DNA from: Halomonas elongata | GTDB taxonomy: Bacteria; Pseudomonadota; Gammaproteobacteria; Pseudomonadales; Halomonadaceae | NCBI RefSeq assembly: GCF_029081005.1 | Contig: NZ_JAJQTQ010000015.1 | Span: forward strand, 1 to 64,000 | Length of the DNA: 64,000 bases | Direction of reading: 5' to 3' | Part shown: in pieces, positions 1 through 8,706 of the stretch | How the letters are laid out: every line of letters starts with the position of its first letter | How positions within the stretch are numbered: the stretch's first letter is position 1 | Translations under genes and position numbers: made by a program | Notes under the pieces: generated by a model | Databases searched by the model: none | Seen by the model: the letters and a program-made list of their open reading frames with translations, nothing else | What the model was told of the DNA's origin: nothing

Positions 1-84
1 CGCTGGACGCTGGACGCTGGACGCTGGACGCTGGACGCTGGACGCTGGACGCTGGACGCTGGACGCTGGACGCTGGACGCTGGA
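1..84. repeat. 7-bp tandem repeat, 12 exact copies
   Basis: Twelve perfect head-to-tail copies of CGCTGGA fill the first 84 bases, and the array may continue beyond the left edge of the window. A 7-bp unit shifts the reading frame and no gene is seen here. The perfect copy identity suggests recent slippage or expansion. No spacers are present, so this is not a CRISPR array. Confidence 0.95.
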
Positions 85-124
85 AGACAGCATGAACCCC
101 GACAGCATGGGGTCAAGGTTTTTT

Positions 125-297
125 CTTCCAGCTTCAAGCTTACGACTTCAAGCTCCCGGCGGAGCCGGGGACTTCCAGCTTCAAGCTTACGACTTCAAGC
201 TCCCGGCGAAGCCGGGGACTTCCAGCTTCAAGCTTATGGCTTCAAGCTCCCGGCGAAGCCGGGGACTTCCAGCTTCAAGCTTATGGCTTACAGCTCC
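125..297. repeat. 47-bp tandem repeat, three full copies plus a partial one
   Basis: Three contiguous 47-bp units (125-171, 172-218, 219-265) are followed by a truncated fourth (266-297). Each unit contains the motif CTTCCAGCTTCAAGCTT and a GC hairpin, CCCGGCGAAGCCGGG or a close variant. The units differ at a few positions (GGA versus GAA in the hairpin loop, ACGA versus ATGG). The array ends ten bases before the stop codon of the leftward HexR-like gene, so it forms that gene's 3' flank and could be transcribed as a series of hairpins. Confidence 0.92.
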
Positions 298-306
298 TGA
301 GCCGGC

Positions 307-1167
307 TCAGGACTCGTCCTCTTCAGGGAAACGCAGCGGGTTGAGGCTTCGCTTCACCGCCTTGAGCTGTTCGGCGAGCTTGGGCCCTCGTGTCTTGGCC
401 ACGCCCACCGCCAGTACGTCGACCAGTACCAGGTGGGCGATGCGCGAGCTCATCGGCGTGTAGATCTCGGTGTCCTCGTGCACGTCGATGTATAGCGGCA
501 GGCTCACTTCACCGGCCAGGGGCGTATCGCTCGGGCACAGGCCAATCACCGTGGCGCCGGCGTCACGCGCCATCCGCACGCTGGCCACCAGCGCCTTGGT
601 ACGGCCGGTCTGGGAGATCGCCACGACCACGTCCCCCTCCTTGAGGGTCGCCGCCGACATGTTCTGCATGTGCGGATCGGTATAGGCGGCCGTGGAAATC
701 TGCAGGCGGAAGAACTTGTGCTGGGCGTCGAAGGCCACCGCTCCGGAAGCGCCGAACCCGTAGAACTCCACACGATTGGCCATGGCCAGGGCATTGATCG
801 CCTGGCTGAGCGATTCGTTGTCCAGCCGATCGCGGACCGACAGCAGGGTGCCGACGGTGGAATCGAAAATGCTCTGCGAGAATTCCGCCACCGAGTCGCT
901 GTCGTTCATGGAGAACTGAGCGAACTGGCTGCCCGTGGCCAGCATCTGAGCCAGCTTGAGCTTGAAGTCCTGAAAACCGTTGCAGCCCAATGCCCGGCAG
1001 AAGCGAACCACCGTGGGTTCGCTGACCTTGGCTTCGGTGGCCAGATCGACGATGCGCATGTGGATCACTTCTTCGGGATTGCGCAGCACGAAACGCGCCA
1101 CTTTCTGCTCGGAGCGGCGAAAGTGCTCCATGCGACGTCTCATTTCATCGAACAGGCCAAGGCTCAC
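307..1167 (-). CDS. hexR: HexR-like RpiR/MurR-family transcriptional regulator
   Basis: A 286-residue protein with an N-terminal RpiR-type helix-turn-helix (about residues 1-77, including VSEPTVVRFCRALG) and a C-terminal SIS sugar-phosphate-binding domain (about 120-265, including YGFGASGAVAFDAQHKFFRL and SQTGRTKALV). This architecture fits HexR, which in Pseudomonas and relatives represses glucose and Entner-Doudoroff genes and is released by 2-keto-3-deoxy-6-phosphogluconate. I chose the GTG at 1167 because AAGGAG sits six bases upstream (1174-1179); an in-frame ATG at 1200 has no such site. No zwf or edd gene is in view, so the HexR assignment within the RpiR family is by similarity only. 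The 47-bp repeats begin directly after its stop. Confidence 0.82.
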   Translation of the reverse strand: MSLGLFDEMRRRMEHFRRSEQKVARFVLRNPEEVIHMRIVDLATEAKVSEPTVVRFCRALGCNGFQDFKLKLAQMLATGSQFAQFSMNDSDSVAEFSQSIFDSTVGTLLSVRDRLDNESLSQAINALAMANRVEFYGFGASGAVAFDAQHKFFRLQISTAAYTDPHMQNMSAATLKEGDVVVAISQTGRTKALVASVRMARDAGATVIGLCPSDTPLAGEVSLPLYIDVHEDTEIYTPMSSRIAHLVLVDVLAVGVAKTRGPKLAEQLKAVKRSLNPLRFPEEDES

Positions 1168-1410
1168 GCGGCACTCCTTGTTGCGGCTCGCGGGCATCAT
1201 CTCGGCGTCCCGCGCATGTATTGAGGATCTCGATGTACACAGTATGCCCCAAGCCGTACGGCAATGCGCACCCAGGTTCTCACCAAGCCAGAATCACTGG
1301 CGTTGGTTGACGTGACGTCATCATTCTGTCAAGTGGGGTATAGTAAGAAGTGCAGTGTCGGGCAGCGTCATTGGATGCCGGCACATTCACTGCAGACAGG
1401 AGAGTCGATC

Positions 1411-1623
1411 ATGCGAAAAGCCGAACGGTTAACCTCCGTCAAGAGCGAACTTCTCGACATCTTCATGAGCATGGAAGTCAGCGAGCACGAGCAGCGTTCC
1501 CGCACCGCGGCCCAACGCAACCTGCGCGCTCGGCGCGGTATCGAACTGCATGAAGAGTTCAAGCGCCTGAGCCAGGATATCGCCGAACTTCCCGAGGACG
1601 AACCGAACGACGATATGCACTGA
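1411..1623 (+). CDS. small charged conserved-type protein (70 aa)
   Basis: A 70-residue protein starting MRKAERLTSVKSELLDIF and ending in the acidic tail EDEPNDDMH. CAGGAG lies about eight bases upstream of the ATG at 1411; longer frames starting upstream lack a ribosome-binding site. It is predicted helical and highly charged, with no membrane segment and no cysteine. Its central arginine-rich stretch followed by an acidic tail recalls the small PA3496-type proteins of pseudomonads, but that is a weak resemblance and no function can be given. It is divergent from the HexR-like gene and convergent with the NSS transporter. Confidence 0.65.
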   Translation: MRKAERLTSVKSELLDIFMSMEVSEHEQRSRTAAQRNLRARRGIELHEEFKRLSQDIAELPEDEPNDDMH

Positions 1624-1660
1624 TCACCAGACTCTTCATTCAGCGCCCGACGCCAATGCA

Positions 1661-1682
1661 GAGCCCCGCCGAAGCGGGGCTC
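1661..1682. terminator. GC hairpin between convergent genes
   Basis: GAGCCCCGC, the tetraloop CGAA and GCGGGGCTC form a perfect 9-bp stem between the small protein and the convergent NSS transporter gene. Neither side carries a clear T-tract, so it may be a weak bidirectional terminator or a 3'-end-stabilising structure. Confidence 0.55.
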
Positions 1683-1722
1683 ATGGGAGTGTCACTCTGT
1701 GTGACGCCGCATCGCCGGCTTC

Positions 1723-3063
1723 TCAGAGGCTGGACACGAACACCGCAATCACCCCTATCGGAGCGACAAAGCGTGACACGATCGTCCAGATCATGGCGCC
1801 GGTGTCACCGAAACCCAGCTCGCGACGCACGCTATCACGATCCAGCACCCAGGCGACGAAGACGATCGCCATCAGACCCGTCAACGGCAACAGATACTTG
1901 CTGGTCAGGGTGTCGAGGAAGTCGAACACGTTGAAGCCGAAAATCAGCACGTCACTCCACACGTTGAACGCGAGCAACGCCGAGATCCCCAATGCCCAGG
2001 TCGCTACGCCCGCAACCAGGGTTGCGCCGACACGCGACAGCGGGGTGCGCTCTTCGACGAACTCCACCACCGGCTCCAGCAGGGAAATCGCCGACGTCAG
2101 GGCGGCGAAGGTCAGCAGCAGGAAGAACATCAATCCAAGGATGATGCCGCCTCCCATGTTGCCGAAGGCCAGCGGCAGGGTGACGAAGATCAATCCGGGG
2201 CCGGAGCTCAGGTCGAGGCCATTGGCGAAGACAATGGGGAAGATCGCCAGGCCGGCGACCAGGGCCACCAGGGTATCGAGGATGATGACGGTCCGAGCGG
2301 TCTTGAGCAGATTGACTTCCTGCCCCAGGTAGGAGCCATAGGCCATCATGATGCCCATGCCCAGTGACAGCGTGAAGAAGGCCTGGCCCATGGCCGCCAG
2401 GACCACGCCACCATCGAGCTTGCCGAAATCGAGATTGAACATGAATCCGACCGCCTCGCCGAAGTGGCCGGTGGTCATGCCGTAACCCACCAGTACCAGC
2501 AACAGCACGCCAAGCGCGGGCATGAGGGTGCGCACGGCTCCCTCCAGCCCCTTGGTCACGCCACGAGCGACGATACCGATCACCAACAGCATGAAGATCG
2601 AATGACCGATCAGCAGCAGGCCGGGATTGCCCAGCATGCCCGTGAACAGCGCATTGATGCCATCGGCATCCTGGCCGCTGAAGGCTCCGGTCACCGAACT
2701 CAGGGTGTAGTACAGCGACCAACCACCGATCACGCTGTAGAACGACAGGATCAGGAAGGCCCCGAGAATTCCGCTGACCCCGACCAGCATCCAGATGCGG
2801 GGCTGTCCAGCACCCTTGGCCAGGTCGCTCATGGCATTGGCCGGGTTGTTCTGGCCACGACGGCCGATCAACCATTCCGCCACCAGGATCGGCAGCCCCA
2901 CCAGGGCGATACACAGCAGGTAGACCGCAACGAAGGCGGCGCCACCGCTATCGCCCACCATGTAGGGAAATTTCCAGATATTGCCCAGACCGACCGCGGA
3001 ACCGGTTGCCGCGAGGATGAAGGTCAGCCGGGATGACCATTGTGCATGGGAGAGTTTCGACAT
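1723..3063 (-). CDS. sodium-dependent transporter, NSS/SNF family
   Basis: A 446-residue inner-membrane protein of the neurotransmitter:sodium symporter family (LeuT fold). The first helix carries GSAVGLGNIWKFPYMVGDSG, the unwound TM1 segment that binds Na+ and substrate in LeuT. About eleven hydrophobic segments follow, as in many bacterial members that lack TM12. Substrates in the family are mostly amino acids or related solutes, but the substrate cannot be told from sequence by eye. The ATG at 3063 is used because TM1 begins soon after it. It appears monocistronic, with a 325-base upstream gap. Na+-coupled uptake suits a halophile. Confidence 0.88.
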   Translation of the reverse strand: MSKLSHAQWSSRLTFILAATGSAVGLGNIWKFPYMVGDSGGAAFVAVYLLCIALVGLPILVAEWLIGRRGQNNPANAMSDLAKGAGQPRIWMLVGVSGILGAFLILSFYSVIGGWSLYYTLSSVTGAFSGQDADGINALFTGMLGNPGLLLIGHSIFMLLVIGIVARGVTKGLEGAVRTLMPALGVLLLVLVGYGMTTGHFGEAVGFMFNLDFGKLDGGVVLAAMGQAFFTLSLGMGIMMAYGSYLGQEVNLLKTARTVIILDTLVALVAGLAIFPIVFANGLDLSSGPGLIFVTLPLAFGNMGGGIILGLMFFLLLTFAALTSAISLLEPVVEFVEERTPLSRVGATLVAGVATWALGISALLAFNVWSDVLIFGFNVFDFLDTLTSKYLLPLTGLMAIVFVAWVLDRDSVRRELGFGDTGAMIWTIVSRFVAPIGVIAVFVSSL

Positions 3064-3388
3064 GTTTCACCTTGAGAGTGCGTGTCGTCATCGATCGATC
3101 GGATGCAATGACGGCGTTGTGCTTGTAGTCGTCACGTCCGCGGTACGTCGGATCACGACGGACCGCTTTCAAGGGCATGACAGGTGCCGAGCAGGATCGC
3201 TGCCAGGGCGGCGTCCCGTCACCGTTCGTACAATGTAACGGGAACCTCGAGGGGTTCGAAGACAAAATCACGCCGGATAAGCGTGAATGCCCGCAATACC
3301 CCATGGCAAGTGACGATCAAGCCGTAAAAATATCTGATCATACGCTTGATGGCCAGCCATCGACATGCCGGACCGCTTGTCGAAAGGG
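3064..3388. other. intergenic region with no gene seen
   Basis: The 325 bases between the NSS transporter start and the DUF72 gene stop hold no convincing reading frame, RNA or repeat. The promoter of the transporter gene must lie here, but no clear -35/-10 pair was found. The segment at about 3320-3345 is AT-rich. Confidence 0.5.
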
Positions 3389-4249
3389 TCAGAACAGCTC
3401 GGCCTGCCGTTCTCCGGCGAACTCGGGCAAGGGTGGCAATTCGATGTGCCCGGCGAGGGCATCGTAGAGCCGACGCGCCATCCGAGGGGAGTGGCGATTA
3501 TCGGCAGTATGCACAAAAAGGAAAGGGCTTATCCCCTGTTTTATCCACAGCGCCAGCCTGTCGACCCAGGGTTGGAAATAACGGTCATTGATATCGGCAT
3601 CGACATGGCCGATGAAACGCACCACAGGAAAATTTCCTGTGGAAATCACATGTAGCGGGCGCTTGGGCTTTTCATCCTGGGCCTTGATCATGCCGGGGTG
3701 GCCCTGGGTCGAGGTGGAAAACAGTGGACGGACATCGAGCATGACACGATTGGCGGCATGACTTATCAACAACCTGTTGAGTTCTGTCTCGACCGCCCCC
3801 TTGTGGAAAAATTCACTGTGACGAACCTCGACGCCACAGGGAATGTCGCTCGGCCAGCGCGCCAGCAAGGCCCGCAGCCTGGGCAGTTCCTCGGCCCCGA
3901 AATCCCGCGGTAGCTGGACCATCAGGGGACCGAGCCTTCCGCGCAGGGGATCGAGCGCTTCGAGGAAGGCGTCAAAGGACGCCTCGACACCTTCCAGTCG
4001 TCGCTCATGCGTCAGACTCGACGGCAACTTGAAGCAGAACCGGAAGTCGGCCGGCACCTGGCGAGCCCAGGTCGCCACCGTCTCCGCCCTCGGTGCCCCA
4101 CTATAAAAGGTGGTATTCCCCTCGACGGCAGAAAATACCCTCGCGTAATCACCGAGACGGTCTTCCGCCCCTCCATGAGGTGGGTAAAGGCTGCCTCGCC
4201 AGGCATCGTTGGCCCACATCGGCAACCCCAGATGCAATCGTCCGTTCAT
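3389..4249 (-). CDS. DUF72 (YecE-like) domain protein
   Basis: A 286-residue soluble protein of the DUF72/YecE family, which adopts a TIM-barrel fold and has no firmly established function. Family hallmarks seen: an N-terminal LHLGLPMWANDAWRGSLYP segment, the YARVFSAVEGNTTFYS motif, FRFCFKLPSSLTHERRL, LMVQLPRDFG and near the C-terminus FLFVHTADNRHSPRMAR. Length is near the usual 240-290. It is separated by about 300 bases from the divergent nrd operon and appears to be transcribed alone. Confidence 0.85.
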   Translation of the reverse strand: MNGRLHLGLPMWANDAWRGSLYPPHGGAEDRLGDYARVFSAVEGNTTFYSGAPRAETVATWARQVPADFRFCFKLPSSLTHERRLEGVEASFDAFLEALDPLRGRLGPLMVQLPRDFGAEELPRLRALLARWPSDIPCGVEVRHSEFFHKGAVETELNRLLISHAANRVMLDVRPLFSTSTQGHPGMIKAQDEKPKRPLHVISTGNFPVVRFIGHVDADINDRYFQPWVDRLALWIKQGISPFLFVHTADNRHSPRMARRLYDALAGHIELPPLPEFAGERQAELF

Positions 4250-4423
4250 TGCGGTATCCCCACCCTCGACGCCCTATGGGTACCGACCGTCATCGGCACA
4301 TGTATCGAGTGCCACACTATACCCGGCCTCCCGGCTCTCGATCACCCTTCTCCACCAGGCCGCCGCCTCTGCCGTCGCGAGGCCCTTTCCGGTTCTCCGC
4401 AACCATCGATGAATGAGTCGACA

Positions 4424-4470
4424 ACACCATATGTTTGTCTAGAATGACGTATAGACACCATATCTTGTAT
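4424..4470 (+). promoter_or_regulatory. tandem NrdR boxes upstream of nrdHIEF
   Basis: Two 16-bp boxes, ACACCATATGTTTGTC (4424-4439) and ACACCATATCTTGTAT (4455-4470), have starts 31 bp apart (three helical turns). They match the ACACNATATNTWGTGT-like consensus bound by the ATP/dATP-sensing repressor NrdR. The second box runs into the -10 element, so bound NrdR would block RNA polymerase. Paired boxes with this spacing are typical of gammaproteobacterial nrd promoters. Confidence 0.85.
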
Positions 4471-4473
4471 AAT
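4444..4473 (+). promoter_or_regulatory. sigma70-type promoter of the nrdHIEF operon
   Basis: A perfect -10 hexamer TATAAT at 4468-4473 is preceded, with an 18-base spacer, by ATGACG (4444-4449), a partial match to TTGACA. Transcription would start near 4480, giving a leader of about 78 bases before nrdH. Confidence 0.72.
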
Positions 4474-4557
4474 AGCGGTGTCGCTGCCAAGGTGGCCTCG
4501 TCCAGGATTTCGACCCGATGGGTTGTGTTGAGACTGTTTTAACTGAGAATCTATATC

Positions 4558-4782
4558 ATGTTTATTAAGATTTATAGCTCACCCGACTGCATGCAGTGCC
4601 ACGCCACCTACCGTGCCCTCGACAAGCAGGGTCTCGACTACACCGTGGTGGACATCAGCGAAGAGCCCGAGGCGGCCAACACCGTTCGGGAACTCGGCTA
4701 TCGCCAACTGCCCGTGGTGGTCGCCGCGGATGAGCACTGGTCCGGCTTCCGCCCGGAACGCATTCGTCAGCTGGCCAGCTGA
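4558..4782 (+). CDS. nrdH: NrdH glutaredoxin-like electron donor
   Basis: A 74-residue thioredoxin-fold protein with the redox motif CMQC at residues 11-14 (after YSSPD), a QLPVVV cis-proline segment, and a C-terminal [12 protein letters not shown] match to the NrdH signature. NrdH reduces the class Ib ribonucleotide reductase NrdE and is itself recycled by thioredoxin reductase. The length equals that of known NrdH proteins. It is the first gene of nrdHIEF and lies under the NrdR-box promoter. Confidence 0.95.
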   Translation: MFIKIYSSPDCMQCHATYRALDKQGLDYTVVDISEEPEAANTVRELGYRQLPVVVAADEHWSGFRPERIRQLAS

Positions 4783-4796
4783 CGGCGGAGACGAGC

Positions 4797-5201
4797 GTGA
4801 GCGAACTGGTCTATTTCTCGACGCGATCGGGCAACACGCGCCGTTTCGTGGAAAAGCTCGGCCTGCCCGCCCAGCGGATACCGTTGAGCCGCGATGAACA
4901 AGCACTGCGCGTACACCGCCCCTTCGTGCTGGTGGTTCCCACCTATGGCGATGGCAATCCCGGCACGGCGGTGCCCGCTCCGGTGATCCGCTTTCTCAAC
5001 GATGCGCACAATCGCGCCCTGATCCGGGGTGTGGTGGCGGGCGGCAACACCAACTTCGGCAGCGCTTACGGCCTGGCGGGCCGCGTCATTGCCCACAAGT
5101 GCCAGGTCCCGTTGCTCTATCGCTTCGAGCTGATGGGCACCCCCGAGGATGTCGCCAAGGTACGCGAATGCCTGGCCACGGAGATCGACAATGCTGGATG
5201 A
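4797..5201 (+). CDS. nrdI: NrdI flavodoxin-like class Ib RNR maturase
   Basis: A 134-residue flavodoxin-like protein starting at GTG (14 bases after nrdH). The FMN phosphate loop [16 protein letters not shown], the VPTYGDG segment and GGNTNFG are the standard NrdI motifs. NrdI supplies the oxidant that builds the Mn(III)2-tyrosyl radical in NrdF. Its stop overlaps the region before nrdE, so translation is probably coupled. Length agrees with E. coli NrdI (136 residues). Confidence 0.95.
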   Translation: MSELVYFSTRSGNTRRFVEKLGLPAQRIPLSRDEQALRVHRPFVLVVPTYGDGNPGTAVPAPVIRFLNDAHNRALIRGVVAGGNTNFGSAYGLAGRVIAHKCQVPLLYRFELMGTPEDVAKVRECLATEIDNAG

Positions 5202-5238
5202 CACCCTGACCCACCCCGACGACACAGAGGAAACGGCG

Positions 5239-7377
5239 ATGGCTACCGCCAATCATGCGGCGCCGAAGGTGCTGGACTTTCATGCACTCAATGCCATGCT
5301 CAACCTCTATGACGCCGACGGTCGCCTGCAACTGGATGCCGACAAGGAAGCGGCGCGTCAGTATTTCCTTCAGCACGTCAACCAGAACACGGTGTTCTTC
5401 CACACGCTGGAAGAGAAGCTGGATTACCTGGTCGAGGAAGGCTACTACGAAGGCGAGATCCTCGCGCAGTACGATGCGAGCTTCGTCAAGGCCCTGTTCG
5501 ATCAGGCCTATGCGCTGAAGTTTCGCTTCCAGAGCTTCCTCGGCGCCTTCAAGTACTACACCAGCTACACCCTCAAGACCTTCGATGGCCAGCGCTACCT
5601 GGAACGCTTCGAGGATCGCGTCTGCATGGTCGCCCTGACCCTGGCTCGCGGCGACGAAGCGCTGGCCCGGACCCTGGTCGACGAGATTCTCCATGGCCGC
5701 TTCCAGCCCGCCACGCCGACCTTCCTCAACTGCGGCAAGCAACAGCGCGGTGAGCTGGTCTCGTGCTTTTTGCTGCGCATCGAGGACAACATGGAATCGA
5801 TCGGTCGCGCCATCAACTCCGCGCTGCAGTTGTCCAAGCGCGGTGGCGGTGTGGCCTTTTCGCTCAGCAACGTCCGCGAGGCCGGCGCGCCGATCAAGCG
5901 TATCGCCAACCAGTCGTCGGGCGTCATTCCGATCATGAAGCTGCTGGAAGACGCCTTCTCGTACGCCAACCAGTTGGGCGCGCGCCAGGGTGCCGGGGCG
6001 GTCTATCTCAATGCGCACCATCCCGATATCCTGCGCTTTCTCGATACCAAGCGCGAGAACGCCGACGAGAAGATTCGCATCAAGACCCTGTCGCTGGGTG
6101 TGGTGATTCCCGACATCACCTTCGAGCTGGCCAAGCGCAACGAAACGATGTACCTGTTCTCGCCCTATGATGTCGAACGCGTCTACGGCGTGCCCTTCGG
6201 CGATATCAGCGTGACCGAGAAGTATCAGGAAATGGTCGACGATGCGCGCATCCGCAAGACCAAGACCGACGCTCGGGAACTCTTCCAGACGCTCGCCGAA
6301 CTGCAGTTCGAATCCGGCTACCCTTACGTGCTGTTCGAGGATACCGCCAACCGCGACAACCCCATCGCCGGGCGTATCAACATGAGCAATCTCTGCTCGG
6401 AAATCCTGCAGGTCAACTCGCCCAGCGAGTACGACGACGACCTGGATTATCGCCATACCGGCGAGGATATCTCCTGCAACCTGGGCTCGCTCAACATCGC
6501 CCGGGTGATGGACTCTCCGGATTTCGGTGCCAGTGTCGAGACCGCCGTGCGTGCGCTGAGCGCGGTATCCGAGATGAGCGACATCCGCTCGGTACCCTCG
6601 ATCGCCGAGGCCAATGCCCGCTCCCACGCCATCGGCCTGGGGCAGATGAACCTGCACGGTTATCTGGCTCGCGAGCACATCCATTACGGTTCCGAAGAGG
6701 GGCTGGATTTCACCAACCTCTACTTCTACACCATCACCTATCACGCCGTGCGCGCCTCGAACCGCCTGGCCATCGAGCGTGGCGAATCCTTCGCCGGCTT
6801 CGAGGATTCCGCCTACGCCAGCGGCAGCTATTTCGACAAGTACACCGACAGCGAATGGCAACCCAGGACACGACGCGTCCGCGAGCTGTTCGACGAAGCC
6901 GGCATCCAGATTCCCACGCGCGAGGACTGGCGCGAGCTCAAGGCCTCGGTCATGCGCCATGGCCTGTTCAACCGCAACCTGCAGGCGGTGCCGCCGACCG
7001 GCTCGATTTCCTACATCAATCACGCCACCTCGAGCATTCACCCGGTGGTGTCGAAGATCGAGATCCGCAAGGAAGGCAAGCTGGGACGCGTCTACTATCC
7101 GGCGCCCTACCTCAACGATGACAACCAGGACTATTATCGCGACGCCTACGAGATCGGCCCCGAAAAGATCATCGATACCTATGCCGAGGCCACGCAACAC
7201 GTCGATCAGGGCCTGTCGCTGACGCTGTTCTTCCGCGACACGGCCACCACGCGGGATATCAACCGCGCGCAGATCTATGCCTGGCGCAAGGGCATCAAGA
7301 CGATCTACTACGTGCGGCTGCGTCAGGCGGCGCTGGAGGGAACGGAAGTGGAAGGCTGTGTGTCCTGCACTCTCTAA
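5239..7377 (+). CDS. nrdE: class Ib ribonucleoside-diphosphate reductase, alpha subunit
   Basis: A 712-residue catalytic subunit that reduces ribonucleoside diphosphates to deoxyribonucleotides. Visible features: the N-terminal NrdE domain ([16 protein letters not shown]), the active-site cysteine segment [25 protein letters not shown], the ISCNLGSLN loop and the C-terminal redox pair GCVSCTL that is re-reduced by NrdH. I take the ATG at 5239 (AGAGGAAA five bases upstream; product as long as E. coli NrdE); the ATG at 5191, which overlaps the nrdI stop, is the alternative. The stop codon is part of the 4-bp duplicated target of a miniature transposable element that separates this gene from nrdF. 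Confidence 0.95.
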   Translation: MATANHAAPKVLDFHALNAMLNLYDADGRLQLDADKEAARQYFLQHVNQNTVFFHTLEEKLDYLVEEGYYEGEILAQYDASFVKALFDQAYALKFRFQSFLGAFKYYTSYTLKTFDGQRYLERFEDRVCMVALTLARGDEALARTLVDEILHGRFQPATPTFLNCGKQQRGELVSCFLLRIEDNMESIGRAINSALQLSKRGGGVAFSLSNVREAGAPIKRIANQSSGVIPIMKLLEDAFSYANQLGARQGAGAVYLNAHHPDILRFLDTKRENADEKIRIKTLSLGVVIPDITFELAKRNETMYLFSPYDVERVYGVPFGDISVTEKYQEMVDDARIRKTKTDARELFQTLAELQFESGYPYVLFEDTANRDNPIAGRINMSNLCSEILQVNSPSEYDDDLDYRHTGEDISCNLGSLNIARVMDSPDFGASVETAVRALSAVSEMSDIRSVPSIAEANARSHAIGLGQMNLHGYLAREHIHYGSEEGLDFTNLYFYTITYHAVRASNRLAIERGESFAGFEDSAYASGSYFDKYTDSEWQPRTRRVRELFDEAGIQIPTREDWRELKASVMRHGLFNRNLQAVPPTGSISYINHATSSIHPVVSKIEIRKEGKLGRVYYPAPYLNDDNQDYYRDAYEIGPEKIIDTYAEATQHVDQGLSLTLFFRDTATTRDINRAQIYAWRKGIKTIYYVRLRQAALEGTEVEGCVSCTL

Positions 7378-7570
7378 GGAAACACTGCACAAATGCCTGC
7401 GCGGGCAAATCACCGCGTTGCGCGGTGCTCGGAATCCTCACCTATACCCCATAGGCGCCGGTTCCTGTGCTCCGTGCGCTTTGTGTGACCCACATGGATG
7501 TGGGAAATGCGATGGCCCGTCGGGAACGGGCCTAGCCTTCGCTCCGCTCGTCGATTTGTTCAGCGCTTCC
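7378..7570 (+). mobile_element. 193-bp MITE (IS5-like ends, 4-bp target duplication), copy 1
   Basis: The element begins GGAAACACTGCACAAAT and ends with a sequence whose complement reads GGAAGCGCTGAACAAAT, giving 17-bp imperfect terminal inverted repeats. It is flanked by the direct repeat CTAA (7374-7377 and 7571-7574), the left copy of which includes the nrdE stop codon. It encodes no transposase. Inside are two hairpins: CCCACA/TGTGGG (7489-7504) and GGCCCG/CGGGCC (7514-7532). A related copy in the same orientation lies at 29199-29407. The ends and the CTAA duplication resemble the IS5 family as I remember it (4-bp YTAR targets). Confidence 0.88.
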
Positions 7571-7591
7571 CTAAAGCGTTATTCCTTCTCT

Positions 7592-7612
7592 CGGGGCGCC
7601 AGGTGCGCCCCG
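7592..7612 (+). other. GC hairpin in the nrdE-nrdF intercistronic region
   Basis: CGGGGCGC, a five-base loop and GCGCCCCG form an 8-bp stem between the miniature element and nrdF. It has no following T-tract, so it more likely shapes the mRNA (processing or stability) than terminates it. Confidence 0.5.
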
Positions 7613-7617
7613 CATGA

Positions 7618-8604
<987 letters not shown>

Positions 8605-8645
8605 CGCCCTCACGGCGAGGGAAGGTTTTCCTTATCAAGACGATA

Positions 8646-8677
8646 ACGCCGGGGTTTCTACCCCGGCGTCGCTCTTT
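8646..8677 (+). terminator. rho-independent terminator after nrdF
   Basis: ACGCCGGGG (8646-8654), a six-base loop and CCCCGGCGT (8661-8669) form a perfect 9-bp stem followed by CGCTCTTT. It lies about 40 bases after the nrdF stop and between it and the convergent glmS gene. Confidence 0.8.
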
Positions 8678-8706
8678 CAGATATGCCCGATGGGCCGTGG
8701 TGACCG

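Noticed and set aside
1..297. CRISPR array
   Set aside because: Repeats are contiguous without spacers, and no cas genes are present.
1307..1344. Promoter TTGACG/TATAGT before the small charged protein
   Set aside because: The spacing between the two hexamers is 26 bases, too long for sigma70; no better pairing was found.
3060..3075. parS-like half site TGTTTCACCTTG near the NSS transporter start
   Set aside because: Only the left half matches; the right half of the palindrome is missing.
5086..7413. A 775-codon open frame antisense to nrdI/nrdE
   Set aside because: It mirrors the high-GC codon pattern of nrdE on the other strand; no ribosome-binding site, and nrdE is clearly the gene.
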